DNA from: an uncultured Dialister sp. | GTDB lineage: Bacteria; Bacillota; Negativicutes; Veillonellales; Dialisteraceae | DNA: 5,140 bases | NCBI RefSeq assembly: GCF_900538805.1 | Contig: NZ_UPZP01000128.1 | Location: forward strand, 1-5,140 | Direction of reading: 5' to 3' | In this document: piece by piece, positions 1 to 5,018 of the stretch | How positions within the stretch are numbered: position 1 is the first letter of the stretch | Layout: each line of letters opens with the position of its first letter | Made by a program: the position numbers and the translations under genes | The notes under the pieces: model-generated | Seen by the model: the letters and a program-made list of their open reading frames with translations, nothing else | What the model was told of the DNA's origin: nothing | Databases searched by the model: none

Positions 1-1
1 C

Positions 2-55
2 GACAAGTTCAAGGCGGCTGCAGGACTTTCCTGTATGCTCAGCGTTGGCGCCTGA
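2..55 (+). CDS. C-terminal end of an unidentified upstream gene (partial)
   Basis: The window opens inside a reading frame that ends with TGA at 53-55. The visible 17 residues read DKFKAAAGLSCMLSVGA. This frame is preferred because its stop lies 27 bp before a canonical intrinsic terminator (83-105), as expected for the end of a transcription unit. Another frame, starting at base 1, stays open to a TGA at 148-150, but it would run through that terminator and into the next hairpin, so it is unlikely. The fragment is too short to identify a family or a cellular location. If real, the gene is transcribed convergently with the trp genes. Gene identity is unknown and the frame choice is only moderately supported. 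Confidence 0.4.
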   Translation, partial: DKFKAAAGLSCMLSVGA

Positions 56-82
56 TTCTGAGAGGCCCGCAATACTGTCTGG

Positions 83-105
83 CACGGATTTGTATCCGTG
101 TTTTT
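83..105 (+). terminator. Rho-independent terminator of the upstream gene
   Basis: A perfect 7-bp stem, CACGGAT (83-89) with ATCCGTG (94-100), closes a 4-base TTGT loop and is followed directly by TTTTT (101-105). This is the classic intrinsic terminator layout on the plus strand. It lies 27 bp after the TGA at 53-55, so it most likely ends that gene. Confidence 0.8.
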
Positions 106-128
106 GTGCTGTCATCTTTCCATAAACG

Positions 129-175
129 AAAAGAGGCGATGAAGAAATGATTGATATTTCTTCATCGCCTCTTTT
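129..175. terminator. 20-bp perfect hairpin, probable bidirectional terminator
   Basis: Bases 129-148 and 156-175 are exact reverse complements (20 pairs, no mismatch) around a 7-base loop, GATTGAT. The outer ends of the stem are AAAA (129-132) and TTTT (172-175), so the transcript from either strand ends its hairpin with a U-run. It lies 24 bp after the first terminator and between convergent transcription units: the plus-strand gene at the window's left edge and the minus-strand trp operon. A bidirectional terminator is the simplest reading. The long exact stem is also compatible with a small palindromic repeat. No coding is associated with it. Confidence 0.7.
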
Positions 176-520
176 CCACTGTAAAAACTCCTGATTCGTC
201 CCATGCTGATGCGCGGTAGGGCCTCAAGGTCACTTTCTTCAGTGAATCGGCCAGGAGCAGCCACCGAAGCGGAATATCTGTGTCGTCAAAGAAGAAAAAG
301 TACGCTATATTGCCACCAGGATGTCTAACAGGTTTTTCCTCAGGAGTTTTTATGGAGTTTTCGGCGCGCCGGAGGGGTGAAATTCATGAAGGCTCCGTTC
401 CTTTCCTCCCTGCTTCCATGGATTGTGCGCCGCAGGAATTGGAAAAGCTCTTCGCCAGGCCTTTTCGCCTCTCTGGTCATATAGTCCGGTGGACAGGATA
501 GATGTATCAGGTATAAAAAG
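176..520. other. Intergenic stretch with no convincing gene
   Basis: Apart from the 13-bp inverted repeat, I find nothing firm here. A 73-codon plus-strand frame (280-501) starts at GTG with only a weak GCGGA upstream and has no recognisable domain. A 32-codon frame (386-484, starting MKAPFLSSLLPWIV) overlaps it in another register and has a good ribosome-binding-like GGAGGGG at 371-377, 8 bases before its ATG. On the minus strand a frame of about 73 codons is open from about 382 down to the 20-bp hairpin but has no normal start codon. Three overlapping weak frames look more like decayed or repeat-derived sequence than a gene. Confidence 0.5.
182..352. repeat. 171-bp segment bounded by a perfect 13-bp inverted repeat
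   Basis: TAAAAACTCCTGA at 182-194 recurs as its exact reverse complement, TCAGGAGTTTTTA, at 340-352, leaving 145 bp between the arms. By rough reckoning a 13-base exact inverted match is unlikely by chance in a few hundred bases. The layout resembles the terminal inverted repeats of a small non-autonomous mobile element. However, the immediate flanks (CACTG on the left, TGGAG on the right) show no target-site duplication, and no transposase is present. It could also be a long-range stem, or a relic of duplicated coding sequence. The inverted repeat is certain; its nature is inferred. Confidence 0.5.
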
Positions 521-524
521 GGGC

Positions 525-569
525 GCGGCTTCGCCGCAGGTTATGGCCGCCTGTCGGCGGCAGGTTATG
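525..569. repeat. Two adjacent hairpin modules sharing GCAGGTTATG
   Basis: Two GC-rich perfect hairpins follow one another: GCGGC-TTC-GCCGC (525-537) and GCCGCC-TGTC-GGCGGC (546-561). Each is followed by the same 10 bases, GCAGGTTATG (536-545 and 560-569), giving a direct repeat with a 24-bp period. A diverged third copy of the hairpin-plus-tail pattern, GCGGC-TTT-GCCGC followed by AGTTTATAG, lies at 663-683. This suggests local duplication of a small palindromic unit. No coding function is visible. Confidence 0.7.
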
Positions 570-590
570 TAGAAGGGTTATGAAAGAAAG

Positions 591-653
591 GGTTCAGAGG
601 GTTCAGAGGGTTCAGAGGGTTCAGAGGGTTCAAAGGGTTCAGAGGGTTCAGAG
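591..653. repeat. Tandem repeat, seven copies of a 9-bp unit GGTTCAGAG
   Basis: Seven head-to-tail copies of GGTTCAGAG fill 591-653. Six are identical and the fifth (627-635) carries one substitution, giving GGTTCAAAG. The array starts after an AGAAAG stretch and ends in GGGAAGG. The 9-bp period would keep a reading frame, but the array is not inside any plausible gene. It is a likely variable-number tandem repeat produced by replication slippage. It lies between two hairpin modules of the same intergenic repeat field. Confidence 0.95.
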
Positions 654-662
654 GGGAAGGTG

Positions 663-717
663 GCGGCTTTGCCGCAGTTTATAGCCCCCTTCCTCAGGAA
701 GGGGGCGCCGTTAGGCG
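663..717. repeat. Hairpin cluster including a 10-bp perfect stem
   Basis: Three palindromes lie side by side. GCGGC-TTT-GCCGC is at 663-675. GCCCCCTTCC-TCA-GGAAGGGGGC is at 684-706, a perfect 10-bp stem with a 3-base loop. A small CGCC-GTTA-GGCG follows at 706-717. None is followed by a T-run on either strand, so they do not look like standard intrinsic terminators. They resemble extragenic palindromic repeats and may affect transcript ends or stability. Confidence 0.75.
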
Positions 718-764
718 ACGGAGGAACAGCGTCAGTTCTTTTCGCAGATTTTCGGTGTTCCTCA

Positions 765-797
765 GGGCTTCGCCCAGCTCCTTTCTGAGAAAGGAGC
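765..797. repeat. Paired hairpins GGGC-TTC-GCCC and a 9-bp stem
   Basis: GGGC-TTC-GCCC (765-775) is followed one base later by GCTCCTTTC-TGA-GAAAGGAGC (777-797), a perfect 9-bp stem with a 3-base loop. The second resembles the stem at 684-706 in form: a pyrimidine-rich arm, a 3-base loop and a purine-rich arm. No T-run follows on either strand. Weak reading frames crossing this area on both strands have no ribosome binding support and appear to be read-through of repeat sequence. Confidence 0.7.
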
Positions 798-885
798 CTG
801 CGTTACAGGATATACTTTTCTGTATCATATTGCTATTGCATAATAAACATTCTGCTGATTGGCTCACTGCGTTCGCCACCCCCTA
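798..885. other. Unassigned intergenic spacer
   Basis: About 90 bp of mixed-composition sequence between two hairpin groups. I see no stem of note, no ribosome binding site with a start codon, no RNA gene and no recognisable promoter. Confidence 0.4.
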
Positions 886-919
886 TCCGGCTACGCCGGA
901 CTCCCCCCTATTCAGGGGG
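886..919. repeat. Two hairpins, TCCGGC-TAC-GCCGGA and a C-run/G-run stem
   Basis: TCCGGC (886-891) pairs perfectly with GCCGGA (895-900) around TAC. It is followed closely by CCCCCT (904-909) pairing with AGGGGG (914-919) around ATTC. Both belong to the series of short GC-rich palindromes that fills this intergenic region. Confidence 0.7.
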
Positions 920-976
920 CAGAATAAACCGCAGATAAGCGATCATGACATAAGCATTACAAGGCACAGAGCCGCT

Positions 977-1014
977 AAAACTTCCCCCTCCGGGGGAAGT
1001 GGTGCGTAAGCACC
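977..1014 (-). terminator. Possible intrinsic terminator downstream of trpA, plus adjoining hairpin
   Basis: ACTTCCCCC (980-988) and GGGGGAAGT (992-1000) form a perfect 9-bp stem with a 3-base loop. Read on the minus strand, the stem is followed by TTT, which with the last stem base gives TTTT (980-977) and then A. That is the form of an intrinsic terminator for transcripts coming from trpA, which ends about 200 bp upstream on that strand. A second hairpin, GGTGC-GTAA-GCACC (1001-1014), adjoins it. The U-run is short, so this could equally be one more intergenic palindrome. Confidence 0.4.
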
Positions 1015-1033
1015 AATAGGGGTGCATTTCCCT

Positions 1034-1046
1034 CGCCCGAAGGGCG
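1034..1046. repeat. Short hairpin CGCCC-GAA-GGGCG
   Basis: A perfect 5-bp GC stem with a GAA loop (TTC on the other strand). The same stem-loop style recurs at 525-537, 765-775 and 1177-1191. It has no T-run. Confidence 0.65.
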
Positions 1047-1060
1047 GTTGTATGGTTTTA

Positions 1061-1088
1061 CTAGCTCACTAGTCCACTAGCCCACTAA
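1061..1088. repeat. Tandem repeat of an 8-bp unit CTAGYYCA
   Basis: Three imperfect copies, CTAGCTCA (1061-1068), CTAGTCCA (1069-1076) and CTAGCCCA (1077-1084), are followed by a partial CTAA. The copies differ only at the two pyrimidine positions. An 8-bp period would break any reading frame, and none is present. It is a probable slippage-prone microsatellite in the intergenic region. Confidence 0.85.
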
Positions 1089-1106
1089 ATTTGTTTTATC
1101 CATACT

Positions 1107-1170
1107 GGCGGCGGAGCCGCCCACCTCAACCCTCACGGCTGAAGGCCGTGTCAAACTTAAGCCCCTTAAG
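1107..1170. repeat. Three consecutive hairpins downstream of trpA
   Basis: GGCGGC-GGA-GCCGCC is at 1107-1121. CACGGC-TGAAG-GCCGTG is at 1134-1150. CTTAAG-CCC-CTTAAG is at 1156-1170, where the palindromic hexamer is repeated so that it can pair either within or between copies. On the minus strand the CTTAAG pair is followed by TTT, but its stem is A/T-rich and weak, so it is a poor terminator. These extend the palindrome series up to the trp operon. Confidence 0.7.
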
Positions 1171-1176
1171 AACCCT

Positions 1177-1191
1177 CGGCCCGAAGGGCCG
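1177..1191 (-). other. GC-rich hairpin immediately after trpA
   Basis: CGGCCC (1177-1182) pairs perfectly with GGGCCG (1186-1191) around GAA, only 15 bp beyond the trpA stop on the minus strand. There the loop reads TTC. No U-run follows, because the next bases are AGGGTTC. It is therefore more likely a 3'-end stabilising or extragenic palindrome than a complete terminator. It is the first structure RNA polymerase meets after the operon. Confidence 0.55.
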
Positions 1192-1206
1192 TCACCCCTC
1201 CCGGTC

Positions 1207-1977
1207 TCACCGTACCGCTTCTTTCAGTCCTCCGATGTAGTCCATGAGGTCTTTATCTGCCTTATCCCCTTCTTTGTTGATGATATCCACTACGCCGCTG
1301 CCGGTGATGACGCCGTCGGCGAGGACTGCCATTTCTTTGGCCTGCTCGGGGGTGTGGATGCCGAAGCCGATGGCCACGGGGGTGTCGGTGGTTTCTCTGA
1401 CGACTTTGATGATGTCTTTGAGGTCGGTCTTGATGTCGCCGCGCATGCCGGTGACGCCCATGGAGGAGACGACGTAGACGAAGCCGGTGGCGTCTTTGAC
1501 GTTGGCGCGGATGCGTTCTTCGGAGGTGGGGGCCACCATCTGGATGATGTCTACGCCGTTTTCATCGGCCAGGGGGCGGATTTCCTTTGCTTCTTCGTGG
1601 GGAAGGTCGGGGATGATGACGCCGTCGATGCCGATTTCTCTGGCTTCCTGGAAGAATCTGTCCGCCGGATAGCGGAAGACGGGGTTGTAGTAGGTGAGGA
1701 GGACCAGGGGGATATGGGTGTGTTTCCTGATTTCTTTCACCGTTTCCATGACCTGGGGCAGGTGGATGTGGTTTGCCAGGGCTTTGACGTCGGCTTCCAT
1801 GATGACCGGGCCGTCGGCGATGGGGTCGGAGAAGGGGACGCCCAGTTCGATGAGGGTGGCGCCGGCTTTTTCCATGTCCAGTACGTATCTCACGGTGTCT
1901 TCGAGGGACGGGACGCCGGTTGTCAGAAATGCGATTAATGCTTTACCGTTTTTGAATGCTTCGTTAATATGGCTCAT
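1207..1977 (-). CDS. trpA: Tryptophan synthase alpha subunit TrpA
   Basis: This 256-residue TIM-barrel protein cleaves indole-3-glycerol phosphate to indole and glyceraldehyde 3-phosphate. It passes indole to TrpB in the cytoplasmic alpha2-beta2 complex. The family signature is clear at residues 42-59 (LIELGVPFSDPIADGPVI): Glu44 and Asp55 match the two catalytic acids of the Salmonella enzyme (Glu49 and Asp60). The loop motif GVTG (175-178) and the phosphate-binding GFGI (204-207) and GSG (226-228) are also present. Length is typical for the family. The chosen ATG (1977) follows TAAGGAGG with 5 bases of spacing and begins MSHINEAFK, the normal N-terminus. An in-frame ATG at 2022 would add 15 unalignable residues inside trpB. 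The trpB stop codon forms the start of this ribosome binding site, 10 bp upstream. Confidence 0.97.
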   Translation of the reverse strand: MSHINEAFKNGKALIAFLTTGVPSLEDTVRYVLDMEKAGATLIELGVPFSDPIADGPVIMEADVKALANHIHLPQVMETVKEIRKHTHIPLVLLTYYNPVFRYPADRFFQEAREIGIDGVIIPDLPHEEAKEIRPLADENGVDIIQMVAPTSEERIRANVKDATGFVYVVSSMGVTGMRGDIKTDLKDIIKVVRETTDTPVAIGFGIHTPEQAKEMAVLADGVITGSGVVDIINKEGDKADKDLMDYIGGLKEAVR

Positions 1978-1982
1978 AGTGT

Positions 1983-1990
1983 CCTCCTTA
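1983..1990 (-). promoter_or_regulatory. trpA ribosome binding site containing the trpB stop codon
   Basis: TAAGGAGG on the minus strand, 5 bases before the trpA ATG. Its first three bases are the trpB stop codon. This decides the trpA start in favour of 1977 over 2022. It also implies that ribosomes finishing trpB can re-initiate on trpA, which would suit the equal subunit numbers of the complex. Confidence 0.9.
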
Positions 1991-3169
1991 GTCGTGCAGG
2001 TTTTCTCCGCGGTAGCGGGCAATGGCTGCTACGTCTTTGTCGCCGCGGCCGGAAAGGGTGATGACGACGATGTCGTCTTTGTTCATGTCTTTGGCTTCTT
2101 TCAGTGCGCCTGCCACTGCGTGGGCCGATTCGATGGCGCAGATGATGCCTTCTTTTTTGGCCAGGTATTCGAAGGCCTGTACCGCTTCTTCGTCGGTGAT
2201 GGCGATGTATCTGGCTCTGCCGATGTCATGGAGGTAGGCGTGTTCGGGGCTGACTCCCGGATAGTCGAGGCCTGCGGAAATGGAATAGACTTCGGTAATG
2301 TTACCGTCGTCGTCCTGGCAGAAGATGGATTTCATGCCGTGGAATACGCCGATGGAGCCTTTGCTGATGGTGGCTGCATGGTAGGGGGTGTCGATGCCTT
2401 TGCCGCCGGCTTCGCAGCCGATTAAGGAGACGCCGGCATCCTGGATGAAGGGGTAGAAGGTGCCGGCTGCGTTGGAGCCGCCGCCTACGCAGGCGTAGAC
2501 TCTGGTGGGAAGGCGTCCGGTCCGTTCCAGTACCTGGGCTCTGGCTTCGCGGCCGATGCAGCTCTGGAAGTAGCGGACCATTTCCGGGAAGGGAGCGGGG
2601 CCTGTGGTGGATCCGATGATGTAGTGGGTATCATCGCAGCGGCGGCTCCATTCCTGCATGGCGGCGTTCACGGCGTCCTTGAGGACCCTGGAGCCGGTCT
2701 TCACTACGTGGACTTTGGCGCCCAGAAGTTTCATGCGGTACACGTTCAGTGCCTGTCTTTCGGTGTCGATTTCACCCATGAAGACTTCGCATTCCATGCC
2801 GAAGAGGGCGGCAATGGTGGCGGCTGCTACGCCGTGCTGGCCGGCGCCGGTTTCGGCGATGATCCTGGTCTTGCCCATGCGCTTTGCCAGGAGGGCCTGG
2901 CCGATGCAGTTGTTAATCTTGTGGGCTCCGGTGTGGTTCAGGTCTTCTCTTTTCAGGAAGATGCGGGGGCCGCCCAGGTCTTTTTCCATGTTTTCCGCTT
3001 CGTAGAGCATGGAGGGACGGCCGGTGTAATTGACAAAGAGACGGTGGAGTTCATCCTGGAATTCCCTGTCCTTTTTGCATTCTTCGAAGGCTTCGCCTAC
3101 TCTGTTGACTTCGTTCATCAGTACTTCCGGAACATACTGTCCGCCGTATTCGCCAAATCTTGTTTTCAT
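1988..3169 (-). CDS. trpB: Tryptophan synthase beta subunit TrpB
   Basis: This 393-residue pyridoxal-phosphate enzyme condenses indole with L-serine to give tryptophan, working with TrpA in the cytoplasm. The N-terminus (FGEYGGQYVPEVLM, residues 5-18) is that of the standard TrpB1 type rather than the longer TrpB2. NHTGAHK places the PLP Schiff-base lysine at Lys84. AETGAGQHG holds the catalytic Glu106. GGGSNA (229-234) binds the cofactor phosphate, and LSGRGDKD (372-379) carries Ser373, which contacts the PLP ring nitrogen. Length is normal and no key residue is missing. The ATG is preceded by AAGGA about 10 bases upstream. It starts 18 bp after trpC, leaving no room for a trpF gene, and ends 10 bp before trpA. 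Confidence 0.98.
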   Translation of the reverse strand: MKTRFGEYGGQYVPEVLMNEVNRVGEAFEECKKDREFQDELHRLFVNYTGRPSMLYEAENMEKDLGGPRIFLKREDLNHTGAHKINNCIGQALLAKRMGKTRIIAETGAGQHGVAAATIAALFGMECEVFMGEIDTERQALNVYRMKLLGAKVHVVKTGSRVLKDAVNAAMQEWSRRCDDTHYIIGSTTGPAPFPEMVRYFQSCIGREARAQVLERTGRLPTRVYACVGGGSNAAGTFYPFIQDAGVSLIGCEAGGKGIDTPYHAATISKGSIGVFHGMKSIFCQDDDGNITEVYSISAGLDYPGVSPEHAYLHDIGRARYIAITDEEAVQAFEYLAKKEGIICAIESAHAVAGALKEAKDMNKDDIVVITLSGRGDKDVAAIARYRGENLHD

Positions 3170-3187
3170 GTGTATTCCATCCTTTTC

Positions 3188-3973
3188 TTAAGAATTTTCC
3201 TGTATCATTTTCTGGAGGAGTCCGCTTCTGTCTTCGGCCCTCATAAGCATTTCTCCGATAAGCACGGCGTCCGCGCCGGCCTGTCTCATGCGGTGCACCG
3301 CTTTTTCATCGGTCATGCCGCTTTCGGAAACAAGGAGCACATCCTGTGGCACCATCTTTGCCAGCCTTTCGGTGGTTTCCATGTGGATGGTGAAGTCCCG
3401 GAGGTCCCGGTTGTTCACGCCCACGATGTTCGCGCCGGCTTTCAGCATACGCTCCATTTCCATTTCATCATGGGCTTCGGAGAGGACGTCCAGTCCCAGG
3501 TCCTTCGCCCTTTCCATGAAATCTTTGATTTCCTCATCTTTGAGGATGGCGGCGATCAGAAGGACGGCGGAGGCTCCCGCCAGGGCCGCTTCTTCTATCT
3601 GACATTCATCAATGATGAAATCCTTCCGGAGCACCGGGATGGTGACTTTCGACGCCACTTTTCTAAGGTAATTGATGTCTCCTTTGAACCATTTCGGTTC
3701 GGTGAGGCAGGAAATGGCGGAGGCCCCTGCCCTTTCGTATTCCTCGGCAATCTTTTCAAAGGGGAAATCGGGGCTGATGAGTCCTTTGGAGGGGGACGCC
3801 TTTTTCAGTTCGCAGATGAAGGAAAGACCGGGTTTGGAAAGGTTTCTGTAGAAAAGGTGCTCTTTCTTCGGAATGAAATCCTTGATTTTCCTGTGGATTT
3901 CATCGTAGTACCCCTCTTCTTTGAGCTCCCCTATGCGGCGCCTTGTTTCCTGTGCAATGTCGTCAAGAATCAT
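3188..3973 (-). CDS. trpC: Indole-3-glycerol phosphate synthase TrpC
   Basis: This 261-residue TIM-barrel enzyme closes and decarboxylates 1-(2-carboxyphenylamino)-1-deoxyribulose 5-phosphate to indole-3-glycerol phosphate, the substrate of TrpA. The family signature CELKKASPSKG (54-64) gives Glu55 and Lys57. LRKDFIID (115-122) gives Lys117, LSEAHD (164-169) gives Glu166, VNNRDL (186-191) gives Asn187 and Arg189, and SESG (216-219) gives Glu217. Their spacing matches the catalytic set of the Sulfolobus enzyme (51, 53, 110, 159, 180, 210). The length fits a monofunctional enzyme: there is no fused TrpF domain as in E. coli. The ATG lies 8 bp after the trpD stop and follows AAGGTG, a modest ribosome binding site that includes part of that stop codon. 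Confidence 0.97.
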   Translation of the reverse strand: MILDDIAQETRRRIGELKEEGYYDEIHRKIKDFIPKKEHLFYRNLSKPGLSFICELKKASPSKGLISPDFPFEKIAEEYERAGASAISCLTEPKWFKGDINYLRKVASKVTIPVLRKDFIIDECQIEEAALAGASAVLLIAAILKDEEIKDFMERAKDLGLDVLSEAHDEMEMERMLKAGANIVGVNNRDLRDFTIHMETTERLAKMVPQDVLLVSESGMTDEKAVHRMRQAGADAVLIGEMLMRAEDRSGLLQKMIQENS

Positions 3974-3981
3974 GGTGCACC

Positions 3982-5004
3982 TTATTCGTTGGATACTTTA
4001 ATGTAGGCTTCCATAGTTTTGTAGGCAGCGCCGCTGTCGATGAGCTCCGCCGCTTTCTTCACGCCCTCTGCCATGGTCTTCACCGCTCCTGCTGCATAGA
4101 GGGCAAGGCCGGCGTTCAGAAGCACCGCATTTCTCTTTGTGCCCTGGATTTTTCCGGAAAGGATGCCCTTCGTGATTTCCGCATTTTCTTCCGGCGTGCC
4201 GCCCACCAGTTCTTCTTTCTTGCCGCAAATGAGGCCGAAGTCCTCCGGCTTGATTTCACTGGTGCGGTAGTATCCGTTCTTCAGTTCGCATACCAGGGTG
4301 GGAGCACTGGGGGAAACTTCGTCCAGGCAGTCCATGCCGTGAACCACCACTGCCTTCTTCACGCCCAGCCGGTCAAGCACCTTGGCCACCGGTTCCACCA
4401 GGTATGCATCGTACACGCCCAGGAGGAAGTAGTCCGGATTGGCGGGGTTCGTCAGCGGTCCCAGAATGTTGAACACCGTGCGGAAGCCCAGTTCCTTTCT
4501 GATAGGTCCTACGTACTTCATGGCTGCGTGGTACTTCTGGGCGAAGAGGAAGCACATGCCCACCTTCTTCAGCATGTCCAGGGCCTTCTTAGGATCCTGG
4601 GAAATGTCAGCGCCCAGCGCTTCCTGCACATCGGCGGTGCCGCACTTGGAGGAAGCGGCCCGGTTGCCGTGCTTAGCCACCTTCACGCCCCCCGCTGCGA
4701 CTACGAAAGCGGCAGTGGTGGAAATGTTGAAACTGTTGGACCGGTCTCCCCCGGTACCAACGATTTCCAAAACCTCCATGCCCGGATGGGGAACCGGTGT
4801 AGCATGCTCCCTCATGGCAGCGGCGCAGCCGGAAATCTCATCAATGGTCTCCGCCTTCGTGCTCTTCGTGGAAAGAGCAGCCAGGAATGCGGCGTTCTGG
4901 GTGGCCGTGGTTTCACCGTTCATAATTTCGTTCATCACATCATAGGCTTCTTTATAGGAGAGATCTCCCTTTCTGACGATTTTCTGGATAGCTTCTTTAA
5001 TCAT
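3982..5004 (-). CDS. trpD: Anthranilate phosphoribosyltransferase TrpD
   Basis: This 340-residue enzyme transfers the phosphoribosyl group of PRPP to anthranilate, the first committed step after anthranilate synthase. The helical N-terminal domain occupies about residues 1-65. It is followed by the PRPP loop GTGGD (83-87), NISTT (93-97) and KHGNR (111-115). The anthranilate site is seen in the YHAAMKYVGPIRKELG stretch (158-173, Arg169) and the NILGPLTNP motif (179-187). Asp228-Glu229 match the metal-binding acidic pair. There is no fused TrpG amidotransferase domain, and length is typical. The ATG follows AGGAGG with 8 bases of spacing. It is the first trp gene visible in the operon, and trpE/trpG must lie further upstream or elsewhere. 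Confidence 0.97.
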   Translation of the reverse strand: MIKEAIQKIVRKGDLSYKEAYDVMNEIMNGETTATQNAAFLAALSTKSTKAETIDEISGCAAAMREHATPVPHPGMEVLEIVGTGGDRSNSFNISTTAAFVVAAGGVKVAKHGNRAASSKCGTADVQEALGADISQDPKKALDMLKKVGMCFLFAQKYHAAMKYVGPIRKELGFRTVFNILGPLTNPANPDYFLLGVYDAYLVEPVAKVLDRLGVKKAVVVHGMDCLDEVSPSAPTLVCELKNGYYRTSEIKPEDFGLICGKKEELVGGTPEENAEITKGILSGKIQGTKRNAVLLNAGLALYAAGAVKTMAEGVKKAAELIDSGAAYKTMEAYIKVSNE

Positions 5005-5012
5005 TTTGTATT

Positions 5013-5018
5013 CCTCCT
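5013..5018 (-). promoter_or_regulatory. trpD ribosome binding site
   Basis: A consensus AGGAGG on the minus strand, 8 bases before the trpD ATG. It is free-standing: no upstream stop codon overlaps it, unlike those of the three downstream genes. This fits trpD being the first gene of this transcript, or following a non-coding spacer. Confidence 0.85.

Noticed and set aside
694..1009. Short open frames on both strands (61 codons minus, 84 codons plus)
   Set aside because: They run through palindromic repeats, overlap each other on opposite strands, and lack clear ribosome binding sites or recognisable protein motifs.
591..1088. CRISPR array
   Set aside because: The repeats are 8-9 bp head-to-tail units without spacers, and no cas genes are present.
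1978..2022. Extended trpA start at 2022
   Set aside because: It would add 15 residues inside trpB with no family match, whereas the ATG at 1977 has a consensus ribosome binding site and the usual TrpA N-terminus.
1354..2425. Long plus-strand frames opposite trpA and the end of trpB
   Set aside because: Low-complexity translations rich in G, D, V and F that arise from the GC-rich third positions of the trp genes. There is no independent support.
2624..4006. A 460-codon plus-strand open frame antisense to trpB and trpC
   Set aside because: It lies opposite two well-identified Trp enzymes. Its translation is dominated by G, F, H, V and D, as expected for the complement of a strongly biased gene, and it has no family resemblance.
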